Source of the DNA: Massilia putida
GTDB lineage: Bacteria; Pseudomonadota; Gammaproteobacteria; Burkholderiales; Burkholderiaceae_D
Direction: 5' to 3'
Length of the DNA: 64,000 bases
NCBI RefSeq assembly: GCF_001941825.1
Contig: NZ_CP019038.1
Location: forward strand, 1,860,001-1,924,000
Below, in pieces: positions 39,203 through 47,782 of this stretch. Position numbers and translations under genes: made by a program. Position 1 is the first letter of the stretch; every line of letters starts with the position of its first letter. The notes under the pieces were generated by a model. It saw only the letters and a list, made by a program, of their open reading frames with translations, ran no database searches and was not told the DNA's origin.

Positions 39203-40549
39203 ATGCCGCGTCTTTTCGGCAGGATGAAGAGCGGCCTGTTCTGGCGCACCTTCTTCCTGCTGTCCGTGCTCACGGGCCTGTCGATGGCCTCGTGGATCGG
39301 CATGCTCAACGTGTTCCAGCGCGGTCCGCAGGTCGAGCAGACGGCCGAGCTGCTCGTCTCCGTCGTCACGATCACGAAGGCCGCGCTGACGCACTCCGCG
39401 CCCGATCTGCGGCGCGAGCTGCTGTTCGAACTGGTGTCGAACGAAGGCATCCGCATCTACGACGTGAAGCCGACGGACACGGTCGAACCGCCGCCGCCGA
39501 ATTCGCTGATGCCGGAAGTGGCCGCCATCGTGCGCGACAAGCTGGGGCCGGACACCCGCTTCTCGCGCATGGTGAACGACATCCCGGGCTTCTGGGTCAG
39601 CTTCGACATCGACGGCGACAAGTACTGGCTCATGCTCGAACGCGACAAGCTGCCCGGCCTCACGCGCGTGCAGTGGCTCGGCTGGGCGACCGTCGTCGGC
39701 GTGCTGTCGCTGCTGGGCGCCGCACTGATTTCCAGCCTCGTGAACCTGCCGCTGGCGCGCCTGACGGCGGCCGCGCGCTCGATCGCGCAGGGCAAGCGCC
39801 CCACCCCGCTGCCCGAGAAAGGATCGCGCGAGATCATCGAGGCGAACCGCAGCTTCAACCAGATGGTCGAAGACCTGCAGCAGCTGGAAAAAGACCGCGC
39901 CATCATCCTGGCCGGCATCTCGCACGACCTGCGCACGCCGCTCGCGCGCATGCAGCTGGAAGTGGAGATGGCGCCGCTGTCTGACGAAGCCCGCACCGGC
40001 ATGCAGTCCGACATCGCCCAGATGGACGCCATCATCGGCCAGTTCCTCGACTTCGCCCGTCCCACCGAAAGCGCGACGTTCGTGGCGGTCAACCTGTCCG
40101 AGCTGCTGGAAGACTGCGCGCGCGAGGCGGGCCGCATCGCGGACGTGCGCACGACGACCGACATCGACCCCGACATCCACGTGATGGGCAACGCGACGGA
40201 CCTGCGCCGCGTGATCAACAACGTCATCGAAAACGCCCGGCGCTACGGCAAGACGCCGGGCGCGGACGTGACGGAAATCGACATCGCCCTGCACGTCAAG
40301 ATGACGGGCCACGGCCGCCGCGCCATCGTCGAGATCAACGACCACGGCACCGGCGTTCCGGACGACCAGATTCAGCAGCTGCTGCGGCCATTCACGCGCC
40401 TGGACAGCGCCCGCGGCCAGGCCAACGGCGCCGGCCTGGGCCTGGCCATCGTCGAGCGCGTGATCACGCGCCACAATGCCGAGCTCACCCTGCGCAACCG
40501 CGACGGCGGCGGGCTCATGCTGCAGTTCGCCTTGCCTTTGGCCAGCTGA
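39203..40549 (+). CDS. envZ: EnvZ-like sensor histidine kinase
   Basis: 448 residues. Two membrane helices (about 14-34 and 158-180) flank a periplasmic domain, followed by HAMP (LARLTAAARSIAQGKRPTPL), the H-box ISHDLRTPLARMQLEVEM and an ATPase domain with NVIENARRYG, DHGTGVPDDQ and GAGLGLAIVERV. This is the EnvZ order and length. A GTG at 39173 overlaps the ompR stop, but AAGGAAC before the ATG at 39203 and the family start favour the latter. It phosphorylates and dephosphorylates the preceding regulator. Confidence 0.88.
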   Translation: MPRLFGRMKSGLFWRTFFLLSVLTGLSMASWIGMLNVFQRGPQVEQTAELLVSVVTITKAALTHSAPDLRRELLFELVSNEGIRIYDVKPTDTVEPPPPNSLMPEVAAIVRDKLGPDTRFSRMVNDIPGFWVSFDIDGDKYWLMLERDKLPGLTRVQWLGWATVVGVLSLLGAALISSLVNLPLARLTAAARSIAQGKRPTPLPEKGSREIIEANRSFNQMVEDLQQLEKDRAIILAGISHDLRTPLARMQLEVEMAPLSDEARTGMQSDIAQMDAIIGQFLDFARPTESATFVAVNLSELLEDCAREAGRIADVRTTTDIDPDIHVMGNATDLRRVINNVIENARRYGKTPGADVTEIDIALHVKMTGHGRRAIVEINDHGTGVPDDQIQQLLRPFTRLDSARGQANGAGLGLAIVERVITRHNAELTLRNRDGGGLMLQFALPLAS

Positions 40550-40668
40550 GTTCCTCCAGCACACCGGGAAAGTTGCGGCGACGATCGACGCAATAAGCGA
40601 GACGCCGCACGGTTGTGCCGGCAACGCGGCAGTACAGTCGGCCTACAACCACTTTCGAGGAGGCCAAG

Positions 40669-41028
40669 ATGAAAAGACTGCTCATTGCCGCCCTGGTCGC
40701 CGGCTCGCTCGGCGGCGTCGCGCTGCCGGCAAGCGCCGATATCGTCATCCGCACCGCACCGCCGCCGCCACGCGAAGAACAGGTGCCGGCGCCGCGCCAC
40801 GGTTACGTCTGGGCGCCGGGTCATTGGGAATGGCGCCACCGCCACCACGTCTGGGTCGCCGGCAAATGGCTGCGCGAGCGCCGCGGCTATGTCTACCATG
40901 TGCCGAAGTGGGTCGAGCGCGACGGCCACTGGGTGATGGAGCGCGGCGGCTGGCGCCGCGGCGACCGAGACGGCGACGGCATCCCGAACCGTGAGGACGC
41001 GCATCCCAACAATCCGAACCGGGGCTGA
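40669..41028 (+). CDS. Small exported YXWGXW-repeat protein
   Basis: 119 residues. A signal peptide (MKRLLIAALVAGSLGGVALP) is followed by aromatic repeats YVWAPGHWEW, HVWVAGKWL, YVYHVPKWV and GHWVMERGGW, the pattern of the YXWGXW repeat family common in Burkholderiales. The tail GDRDGDGIPNREDAHPNNP resembles an Asp/Asn-rich calcium-binding loop of the thrombospondin type 3 kind. GAGGAGG precedes the ATG at 40669. Function unknown; periplasmic or surface location is likely. Confidence 0.8.
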   Translation: MKRLLIAALVAGSLGGVALPASADIVIRTAPPPPREEQVPAPRHGYVWAPGHWEWRHRHHVWVAGKWLRERRGYVYHVPKWVERDGHWVMERGGWRRGDRDGDGIPNREDAHPNNPNRG

Positions 41029-41165
41029 TTGCCGCGCCGCGGCCGGGCCGGGCTGACCGGGCGCGGCGGCTGCGCCAACAAGAAGGCTGTGTGCGCATTA
41101 GTTATGTGAACTGTAAGGCGTGGTGGAGGTCAAACGCATCGTCGAGTAAACTCATGAGGGGTACG

Positions 41166-41393
41166 ATGCGCGGCCTGACGTTCGACGAATTGTTCGCGAT
41201 GTTGTCGGCGGTCACGTTATCGGCCGCCGACCTGGCCCGGCTGCGGGAATGGCTCGCCGGCATCGCGCATCGCGCCGAATGCATTGCCCTTCGGGCAGGG
41301 GCCGTGGGCCGGCCGTGTCCGCAATTTGGTTGCGCAACAAGCGCGAACACAGCCAAAAAGAAACCGCCCGCGCATCGCTGCGTCAGGCGGTAA
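41166..41393 (+). mobile_element. IS1595-family transposase N-terminal remnant
   Basis: A 75-codon frame encodes MRGLTFDELFAMLSAVTLSA and then GRPCPQFG, resembling the N-terminus of IS1595-type transposases, where LTFDEL, a helical segment and a zinc-ribbon CPHCG come in this order. Only the first half of the zinc ribbon is left and the catalytic domain is missing. GAGGGG lies five bases before the ATG. The 3' end overlaps a terminator on the other strand. Together with the candidate small RNA it accounts for the 539-base gap 41029-41567. I see no inverted terminal repeats. Confidence 0.4.
41355..41390 (-). terminator. Rho-independent terminator on the minus strand
   Basis: Stem CCGCC (complement of 41386-41390) pairs with GGCGG (complement of 41364-41368), extended by inner pairs around GCAGCGATGCGC, and is followed by TTTCTTTTT. 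No annotated minus-strand gene precedes it within 0.9 kb. Confidence 0.65.
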
Positions 41394-41450
41394 ATCCAAG
41401 TTTGCACTTGGAGGAGACAGAGGAGACCAGCGACCGGGCGCTGTAACAGA
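41355..41450 (-). ncRNA. Candidate small RNA with anti-Shine-Dalgarno-like stretch
   Basis: On the minus strand TCTCCTCTGTCTCCT (complement of about 41409-41425) is followed by the hairpin CCAAGT-GCAA-ACTTGG (41396-41411) and then a terminator with paired ends CCGCC and GGCGG (41364-41390) and a T-rich tail (complement of 41355-41363). A C/U-rich single-stranded stretch, a hairpin and a terminator is a common layout of base-pairing small RNAs. The 5' end and promoter are not defined; no gene lies upstream on this strand that would need the terminator. Confidence 0.4.
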
Positions 41451-41567
41451 ATGGCAAATTGGGACGGCGGCCGCGCCTGCAAGGGGCAGCCTGATAAATT
41501 TTTTTCCCGTCGACGTGTAGGCCTGGTCGGACAATCACCCGAGGCCATCGGTGCTAGACTGGCGCGC

Positions 41568-42350
41568 ATGGATGTTTCTGCTCTCCACGTGCGCAGCTAC
41601 GGCGCCGACCTCGGCGCCGACCGCCACGATTACGCCCAGCTCGTGCTGCCCCTCGGCGGCACCGTGCTGCTCGACATCGAAGGCCGGCAGGACCGGCTGG
41701 ACCTGCTGCGCGGCGCCTGCGTCGCGCCGGGCGCCTGGCACGCGCAGCGCGCCGAGGGTCCCAACGAATCGCTGATCCTCGACGTCGGTGCCGGCGCGAT
41801 GTCGCACCCGGCCTGGGCGCGCCTGCTGGAACGCCCGTTCATGACGCTGGGCCCGGGCGCCCGCAAGCTGATCGAATTCATGGGGATGATGCGCGCGCAG
41901 CCGGCCTTGCTGGGCGGCTGGGTGCCGCTTCTGCTCGACACCCTCGCGCTGGATGCGCCCCGCCCTGCGTCCCGTCTGGCCGCCCTGCTGGCCCGCGTCG
42001 ACGCGGAGCCCGGCCTCGCGTGGACGACGGAGACGATGGCGCGCAGTGCCGGGCTGAGCGTCAGCCGCCTGCACGCCCTGTTCCGCACGGAGCTCGATAC
42101 GAGCCCGCACGCATGGCTGCGCGACATCCGCCTGTCGCGCGCCCGCGCATGGCTGACGGAAACGGCGCGCCCGATCGCCGACATCGCGCTGGCGGCCGGC
42201 TTCTCCGACCAGAGCCCGCTGACGCGGGCGTTGCGCGATGCGACGGGGCTGACGCCGGGGGCGTACCGGCGTGCGCGGTCCGGTGGCGTCAGGCCAGCGC
42301 CGCCTTGGCAGCCTCCTCCGGCGTCAGGTCATCGTAATACTGATCGGTAA
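41568..42350 (+). CDS. AraC-family transcriptional regulator
   Basis: 260 residues. A short cupin-like N-terminal domain (HDYAQLVLPLGGTVLLDIEG) precedes the double helix-turn-helix: MARSAGLSVSRLHALFRTEL and IADIALAAGFSDQSPLTRAL. The last 23 residues, Pro/Arg-rich, overlap the 3' end of the small gene on the other strand. No ribosome binding site is visible, and TAGACT at 41555-41560 lies only eight bases from the ATG, so the message may be leaderless. Targets unknown; no divergent gene is adjacent. Confidence 0.8.
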   Translation: MDVSALHVRSYGADLGADRHDYAQLVLPLGGTVLLDIEGRQDRLDLLRGACVAPGAWHAQRAEGPNESLILDVGAGAMSHPAWARLLERPFMTLGPGARKLIEFMGMMRAQPALLGGWVPLLLDTLALDAPRPASRLAALLARVDAEPGLAWTTETMARSAGLSVSRLHALFRTELDTSPHAWLRDIRLSRARAWLTETARPIADIALAAGFSDQSPLTRALRDATGLTPGAYRRARSGGVRPAPPWQPPPASGHRNTDR

Positions 42351-42486
42351 ACCATTCGACCTGCTCTTCGATATGGTCCTGCGCCTGCTGGACGGTGGCG
42401 CCGCCCGCGACGAGAAATTTTTCCACTTCGATGCACCAGTGGATGAACGCCAGCGTTTCTTCGTCGAGTTCTTCTTTCTTCGCCAT
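42289..42486 (-). CDS. Small acidic hypothetical protein
   Basis: 65 residues starting MAKKEELDEETLAFIHW and ending DDLTPEEAAKAALA, mostly helical and acidic. GGAAAC-type sequence upstream gives a weak ribosome binding site (GAGGAAAC before ATG). No signal or membrane segment. The 3' 62 bases overlap the tail of the convergent AraC gene, unusual but both frames look real. I do not recognise the family. The 110-residue membrane protein gene lies 19 bases upstream, probably on the same transcript. Confidence 0.6.
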   Translation of the reverse strand: MAKKEELDEETLAFIHWCIEVEKFLVAGGATVQQAQDHIEEQVEWFTDQYYDDLTPEEAAKAALA

Positions 42487-42505
42487 GATGTTTCCTCTGC
42501 TGTTG

Positions 42506-42838
42506 CTAATCGGATTCGCGCAGCCAGGACCTGCCCTTGGACTCGCGTTCCGAAGTGTTCTCGACCGGAGCGATATACGTCGCTGGACTGAACTTGCGGT
42601 CGACCTCTTGCGGCGGCGCCGGCGCGCGGCCCTTGGACGCCGTGTACGACCGGATGCTCAGCGAACAGCGATAGACCATCGCGCAGGCCGCCAAGATGAC
42701 GGCGCTTAACGTGATCGCGAGGCCGTCGGGACGGCCCGCCACCACAAGGATACACGCTACGACCACGATGTCGAGACAAACGAGATAGTTGAACCGTGGC
42801 CCGCTCTCGGGGCCGGCGTGTTTGACTGGCGTGCTCAT
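42506..42838 (-). CDS. Small membrane protein, function unknown
   Basis: 110 residues. Two hydrophobic segments (about 17-35 and 41-57: LVCLDIVVVACILVVAG and ITLSAVILAACAMVY) are followed by a basic and polar cytoplasmic tail (SIRSYTASKGRAPAPP onward). It lies upstream of the 65-residue gene on the minus strand. No family recognised. Codon use and G/C at third positions match the neighbours. Confidence 0.55.
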   Translation of the reverse strand: MSTPVKHAGPESGPRFNYLVCLDIVVVACILVVAGRPDGLAITLSAVILAACAMVYRCSLSIRSYTASKGRAPAPPQEVDRKFSPATYIAPVENTSERESKGRSWLRESD

Positions 42839-43016
42839 TCTGCGAAACTTTTGGCAATACGTTGTCGCGCGAGACGGGGACGTGCGCGATGCTAGATCTT
42901 AACATTTCCAAGTAGCAATTTTCTAGAGGAGATTTTGTCAATATCCCAGGAGTCCGCGACAAGACGGCGCGCCCCGCGGCCCCGACAATGGTCGCTTTCC
43001 GCACTGGAGCACCACC

Positions 43017-43961
43017 GTGACCGCCAACAACACCCTCCTCGGCATCGCGTCCGGCATCGTCGCCGGCGCCTTCTGGGGACTCGTCTTCCTCGCGCCCAAG
43101 CTGGCTGCCGACTTTCCGCCGCTGCAATTGGCCGCCGGCCGTTACCTCGCTTATGGCCTCGTCGCCGTCGTGCTCATCGCGCCGTCCTGGCGCCGGCTCA
43201 ACGGTGCGCTCGGGTGGCGTGAATGGCGCGCTCTCGCGTGGCTCAGTTTCATCGGCAATATCCTGTATTACGTGCTGCTCGCGCAGGCCGTGCGGCTCGG
43301 CGGCGTCGCGATGACGGCCTTCGTGATCGGCCTGCTGCCGCTCGCCGTCACCCTCGTCGGCAGCCGCGAGCGCCATGCGCCGGCGTTGCGCGCGCTGCTG
43401 CCCTCGCTGGCCTGCAGCGCGGCCGGGCTCGTGTGCATCAGCTGGCAATCGCTGGGCGCATCCGGCTGGGGGACGTTGACGGGGTTGTCGTGCGCGGGCG
43501 GCGCGCTCGTATCATGGACGACCTATGCCGTCAGCAACAGCCGCTGGCTCGCGCGGCTCGACCACGTGTCGGCGCAGGATTGGAGCCTGCTGACGGGCTC
43601 GATCACGGGCCTGGAAGCCATCGTGCTGGCCGTGCCCGCCTTTTACGGCGACACGCTCGTCCACGCGGGCGCGGACTGGGCCCGTTTCGCCGGCCTGATC
43701 GGCGCGATGGCCCTGTTCTGCTCCGTGCTGGGCAATGGGTTGTGGAATATCGCCAGCCGCGCGCTGCCGCTCGCCCTCACGGGGCAGATGATCGTGTTCG
43801 AGACCATCTTCGCGTCGCTGTACGGCTATCTGTGGGAGGGCCGCCGGCCGACGCCGCTCGAAGGACTCGCGCTGACCCTGCTGATCGCGGGCGTGGTGAT
43901 GTGCGCGCGGGCGCATCGCGAGGATGCGGCCGTGCCCACGGAAGTGGAAGCCCGCGCGTGA
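43017..43961 (+). CDS. EamA/DMT-superfamily transporter
   Basis: 314 residues with ten membrane helices in two EamA repeats, starting at GTG with GGAG eight bases upstream (MTANNTLLGIASGIVAGAFW). The second repeat has GNGLWNIASRALPLALTGQM and FETIFASLYGYLWEGRRPT, typical of metabolite exporters. The substrate is not visible. It converges on the cytochrome gene of the dehydrogenase operon; no regulator is adjacent. Confidence 0.83.
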   Translation: MTANNTLLGIASGIVAGAFWGLVFLAPKLAADFPPLQLAAGRYLAYGLVAVVLIAPSWRRLNGALGWREWRALAWLSFIGNILYYVLLAQAVRLGGVAMTAFVIGLLPLAVTLVGSRERHAPALRALLPSLACSAAGLVCISWQSLGASGWGTLTGLSCAGGALVSWTTYAVSNSRWLARLDHVSAQDWSLLTGSITGLEAIVLAVPAFYGDTLVHAGADWARFAGLIGAMALFCSVLGNGLWNIASRALPLALTGQMIVFETIFASLYGYLWEGRRPTPLEGLALTLLIAGVVMCARAHREDAAVPTEVEARA

Positions 43962-43986
43962 CGCGCCGCGCGGATTCCACGCGCCA

Positions 43987-45033
43987 TCAACGGCGTACCG
44001 GCGACGTCTCCTGCTGCGGCTGCGTGCCTTGCGTGCCGCCGCCACCGCCCGGTCCCTGCGAACCGCCCGACGTCGCCGCGCCCTGCTCGGTACCCATGCC
44101 GCGCACCGTCGCCCCGCCGGCACCGCGCGGTCCCGGGGCGTCGGCGGCAGCCGCCACGACGGGACGCTGGCTGCAACCGGCCGGGATATTGACCCACTTG
44201 GCAGCCGACGGCGGTGCCGGCTGCGCGCTGAAGTAGGCAGACAGGGCCGCCACGTCCACATCCGCCAGCGCCTGGGCGATGTGGGTCATCTGGCCGCTGC
44301 TGTCCGTCTTGCGCGCGCCGTTCTTCCACGCCGCCATCGCGGCCGTCAGGTAGTTCGCATGCTGGCCGGCCAGGTACGGATACGCGGGCGGGTTGCCGAC
44401 GCCGCCCGGGCCGTGGCAGTTGGCGCAGGCCTGCACGCCCTGCGCGCTGTCGCCGATGGCCGACAGCGTGCGGCCGCGGTCGGGGCCGGCGGCGGACGGC
44501 CTGGCGCCGCCCGCCGCGGCCGCAGGTGCATCGCCGAGCGACGCGTAATACGCGCTGACGTCGCGGATCTGCTGCGCGTTCAGCGCCTTGGCGATGGGCT
44601 GCATGATCGGGTTCACGCGCGCGCCGTTGGCATAGGCCCCCAGTTGCTTGCCCAGGTAGGCGGCGGACTGGCCGGCGATGCGGGGAAAGTCCCCCGCCGC
44701 ATTGCCCTCGCCCTGCGCGCCGTGGCAGCCGACGCAGGCCGTGACGCCGTTCTGCGTGCCGCTCGCGGCCAGTTGCTGGCCCGCCTGCACGTCGGGCTGG
44801 CCTTGCGCCGGCGCCGCCGCGGCGCCGGGCACGCCGAGCGCATTGGCTTCGCCGCCGCCCGCATTTTGCCGGGCCAGGCCGCCGGCGCCGCCCTCGGCGC
44901 CCGGCTGGGCGGGGGCCGGATGCGCGGCGGTTGGCGCCGGCGGATGCGCCCCCTGGGCCCGGTTCACGTCGTTGGCGCCGTGGTGGCAACCGGCGAGCAG
45001 CGCCAGCGCGAGGAAAAGCGTCGTCGTCTTCAT
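43987..45033 (-). CDS. Diheme cytochrome c subunit of a GMC dehydrogenase (lipoprotein)
   Basis: 348 residues. A lipobox (LALALLAGC, Cys16) suggests a membrane-anchored periplasmic protein. Two heme sites, CVGCH at 100-104 and CANCH at 203-207, lie in two cytochrome c domains, with Met ligands likely in NPIMQPIAKAL and SGQMTHIAQAL. Residues 20-85 and 310-348 are Ala/Gly/Pro-rich low complexity. Gluconate-2-dehydrogenase-type cytochromes usually have three hemes; a third motif is absent. The ATG overlaps the GMC stop (ATGA), so it is the electron acceptor of that enzyme. Confidence 0.85.
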   Translation of the reverse strand: MKTTTLFLALALLAGCHHGANDVNRAQGAHPPAPTAAHPAPAQPGAEGGAGGLARQNAGGGEANALGVPGAAAAPAQGQPDVQAGQQLAASGTQNGVTACVGCHGAQGEGNAAGDFPRIAGQSAAYLGKQLGAYANGARVNPIMQPIAKALNAQQIRDVSAYYASLGDAPAAAAGGARPSAAGPDRGRTLSAIGDSAQGVQACANCHGPGGVGNPPAYPYLAGQHANYLTAAMAAWKNGARKTDSSGQMTHIAQALADVDVAALSAYFSAQPAPPSAAKWVNIPAGCSQRPVVAAAADAPGPRGAGGATVRGMGTEQGAATSGGSQGPGGGGGTQGTQPQQETSPVRR

Positions 45034-46802
45034 GCCTGCACCAACGCCTGACCGGGCGCCTTGAGATAGCGGTTGACGATGGCCTCGGCCGCCATGTACG
45101 CCAGCGCGCCGACCGTATCGGTGGGGTTGTAGGTGGCGTTCTGCGGGAAGTTCGAGGCGCCGATGACGAACAGGTTCGGCACGTCCCAGCTTTGCAGGTA
45201 GCGGTTGACGACGCTCGTCTTGCGGTCGAGGCCCATCACGGTGCCGCCCGTGTTGTGCGTCGTCTGGTATTGCGTCACGGTGTACGGTCCCTTGCGCCCG
45301 GCGCCGACGACCTGGCGTCCGCCCATCGCCTTGCCGACCGCGAGCGCCTTGTCCGTGACGTAGGCCGACATGCGCAGGTCGTTCGCGGGAAAGTCGAACG
45401 TGATGCGCAGGAGCGGCTGGTCCCACGCATCCTTGTACGTGGGGTCGAGGTCGAGGTAGTTGTTGCGGCTGGCCATCGAACTGCCGTGCACGTTCAGCAC
45501 GGACGTGTGGTTGTAGTGGCGGACGACGGCCTCTTTCCACCTGGCGCCCCACGCCGGCGTGCCGGGCGGCGTCGGGTGGAATTCGATGGGACGGCCGTTC
45601 GTCATCAGTTCGCCGAAATAGGCGCCGCCGATGAATTTGTGCGGGCCGTGGTCGAAGTTGTCGCCGACGAAGTCCGCGATCAGCGTGCCGTTCGCGCCCG
45701 AGCGCATGAACGGGTTGATGTTGACGGATTCGTCGAAGAACACCTGCACGGCGCTCATCGTCTGGTACGCGTAATTGCGCCCCACGACGCCCTGCCCCGT
45801 CTTGGGATCGTAGGGCTGGCCGATGCCGGACAGCAGCATCATGCGCACGTTGTTCAATGCGAACGAGCACAGGATGACGAGCTTGGCCGGCTGCTCGAAT
45901 TCGTGCCCCGCCGCGTCGACGTAGGTGACGCCCGTCGCCGTCTTCTTGTCCTGGGCCAGATTGATGCGCAACACCTGGGACTGCGTGCGCAAGGTGAAGT
46001 TCTTGTCCTTGAGGAGGACCGGCAGCAGGATCGTCTGCGGCGACGATTTCGCGTAGTGCTCGCAGCCGTAGCGCTCGCAATAGCCGCAGAACATGCAGGC
46101 CTGCAGGGTCAGGCCCTCCGGGTTCGTGTATGGCTGGCTGAGATTCGACGACGGCTGCGGGAACGGGTGGTAGCCCAGGCTTGCCGCGGCCTTGCGGAAG
46201 ATGGCGGCGCCGTACGGTTCCTTCATCGGGGGCGTGGGGTACGGGCGCGAGCGCGGGTCCTCGAACGGATTGCCGCCCGCGATCTTCTGGCCCTTGACGT
46301 TGCCGGCCTGGCCGCTCGTGCCCAGCAGGTATTCGAAGCGGTCGTAATACGGTTCCAGGTCGGCCGCCGTCACGCCCCAGTCCTGCACCGTCAGTTCCGG
46401 GTCGATGAAGCCCTTGCCGTAGCGCTGCTCCGTGTGGCTGCGTATCTTGAATTCATCGTCCTGGAAGCGGTAGGTCTGGCCGTTCCAGTGCACGGCCGCG
46501 CCGCCCAGGCCCGTGCCGGGCAGGAAGCTTTCCCAGCGCCGGATCGGCAGCGCGACCTGGTTCACGTTGTTACGGAAGGTCATGGCCTCCTTCGTGTTGT
46601 CCTGCATGAAGGCCTTGCGCACCGAGTAGCGCAGTTCGTCGTGCATGTGCGGCCCCTGGAAATCGGGCACCGTGAACTGCGCGTTGCCGCGTTCCAGGCC
46701 GACGACCTTGAGGCCCGCCTTCGTCAGCTCGCGTCCGAGCATCGTGCCGACGAGGCCCACGCCGACCAGCACCGCATCCACTTCCTTGAGGCGTGTGGCC
46801 AT
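45030..46802 (-). CDS. GMC-family oxidoreductase, large subunit (gluconate 2-dehydrogenase type)
   Basis: 590 residues. The FAD loop GVGLVGTMLGRELTKAGLKV starts at 14. A Cys cluster C236-M-F-C-G-Y-C-E-R-Y-G-C247 matches the Fe-S-binding segment of FAD-dependent glucose and related dehydrogenases. HNTGGTVMG and the C-terminal NATYNPTDTVGALAYMA carry the catalytic His/Asn region. It oxidises a sugar, sugar acid or polyol in the periplasm; the true substrate is not determined. The ATG overlaps the small-subunit stop and the stop overlaps the cytochrome start, so the three genes are coupled. Confidence 0.88.
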   Translation of the reverse strand: MATRLKEVDAVLVGVGLVGTMLGRELTKAGLKVVGLERGNAQFTVPDFQGPHMHDELRYSVRKAFMQDNTKEAMTFRNNVNQVALPIRRWESFLPGTGLGGAAVHWNGQTYRFQDDEFKIRSHTEQRYGKGFIDPELTVQDWGVTAADLEPYYDRFEYLLGTSGQAGNVKGQKIAGGNPFEDPRSRPYPTPPMKEPYGAAIFRKAAASLGYHPFPQPSSNLSQPYTNPEGLTLQACMFCGYCERYGCEHYAKSSPQTILLPVLLKDKNFTLRTQSQVLRINLAQDKKTATGVTYVDAAGHEFEQPAKLVILCSFALNNVRMMLLSGIGQPYDPKTGQGVVGRNYAYQTMSAVQVFFDESVNINPFMRSGANGTLIADFVGDNFDHGPHKFIGGAYFGELMTNGRPIEFHPTPPGTPAWGARWKEAVVRHYNHTSVLNVHGSSMASRNNYLDLDPTYKDAWDQPLLRITFDFPANDLRMSAYVTDKALAVGKAMGGRQVVGAGRKGPYTVTQYQTTHNTGGTVMGLDRKTSVVNRYLQSWDVPNLFVIGASNFPQNATYNPTDTVGALAYMAAEAIVNRYLKAPGQALVQA

Positions 46803-47605
46803 CACTTGCCTCCTTTCTTCTTGTCCGCGACGACGGGATTCGGGCCGACGGCCTTGGGCTGCGCCGCCACGGGCTGGATGTGGATCATGCGCCGGTTGTC
46901 CTCGCCCATGCTCATGGGTGCGCGCGTGAACAGGACGCCGTGCTGGTCGACGAGGTGGTAGAAGCTCGCGTAGGCGCCGGGGAAGCCGATCATCTTCCAC
47001 GACGCCATGTCCTTGTTGCCGCCGTAGATCGGGTCGGCGAAGAAGCCTTCGATCGTCAGCGCCAGCAGCGATTCGAAGAACGTGTGGGCGGGCACGCCAT
47101 TGAGGCTCTGGTTGCCGGTCTGCAGGCTTTCCAGGTAGGCGTCCTGCTCGTTGCCGGGCAGTTTGTCGAAGGTGGTGTTGCGGCGCTTCTGCACGTCGTC
47201 GTTGATGGCGCGGAGGGCATTGCGGAACAGCTCGGCCGGCGTGAACGGCAGCTGGTAGCCCTGGCCCGGCAGGCCCGGTTGCCACGGGCCGCTGCGGTAC
47301 AGGCGCTCGCCCGCGCCCCACGCGCCGCCCAGCTGCCGGTCGATGTAGTTCGGCACCCCGGCCTCGAGCGCGCCGGGACCGTTGGCGTCGAGCGGAATCA
47401 GGCGCGCCACGGCCGCTTCGACGAAGCGCGCCTCGTCGGGGCGGAAGTACAGATAGGCCGCCTGCGCGGACGCGCCCGTGGCGGCGGGCGCAGCGCCGTG
47501 GCCGTGCCGGGCGTCGTCGGGGGTGAGTGCGTGGGCCTTGGCCGTCAGCGCGGCGGCCGTGGCGCCCGCGGCCTTGAAGAAGGTGCGTCGGGTAAGTTTC
47601 TCCAT
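46802..47605 (-). CDS. Gluconate 2-dehydrogenase subunit 3 family protein (Tat-exported)
   Basis: 267 residues. The N-terminus MEKLTRRTFFKAAGATAAAL has a twin-arginine motif with a hydrophobic stretch, so the folded dehydrogenase complex would be carried across the membrane by Tat with this subunit as the escort. The family core, ARFVEAAVARLIPLDANGPG and later KMIGFPGAYASFYHLVD, is intact. First gene of the operon; a TGATG overlap joins it to the large subunit. Confidence 0.88.
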   Translation of the reverse strand: MEKLTRRTFFKAAGATAAALTAKAHALTPDDARHGHGAAPAATGASAQAAYLYFRPDEARFVEAAVARLIPLDANGPGALEAGVPNYIDRQLGGAWGAGERLYRSGPWQPGLPGQGYQLPFTPAELFRNALRAINDDVQKRRNTTFDKLPGNEQDAYLESLQTGNQSLNGVPAHTFFESLLALTIEGFFADPIYGGNKDMASWKMIGFPGAYASFYHLVDQHGVLFTRAPMSMGEDNRRMIHIQPVAAQPKAVGPNPVVADKKKGGK

Positions 47606-47782
47606 CGTCGGTCCTTTTTGGATTTATTCGAACGTGTGAAACAGGATGGCCCAACGGTTGGAACAACGCACCGGCCAAAGGTTCGGCCGGGCCGGTCGAT
47701 GTTTGATGCGGACAGGGTGAGGCACCGAACAGATCGAACCGGCCGCGACGGGCACCATTCGAGCCTAGCACAGGAGAACATC

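Noticed and set aside
41166..41393. A functional insertion sequence at 41 kb
   Set aside because: Only an N-terminal fragment is present, with no catalytic domain and no terminal inverted repeats.
45030..47771. A 913-codon frame suggesting a fusion of the dehydrogenase subunits
   Set aside because: The upstream part is a shadow of the Tat-exported small subunit; the GMC protein starts at 46802 with the FAD motif.
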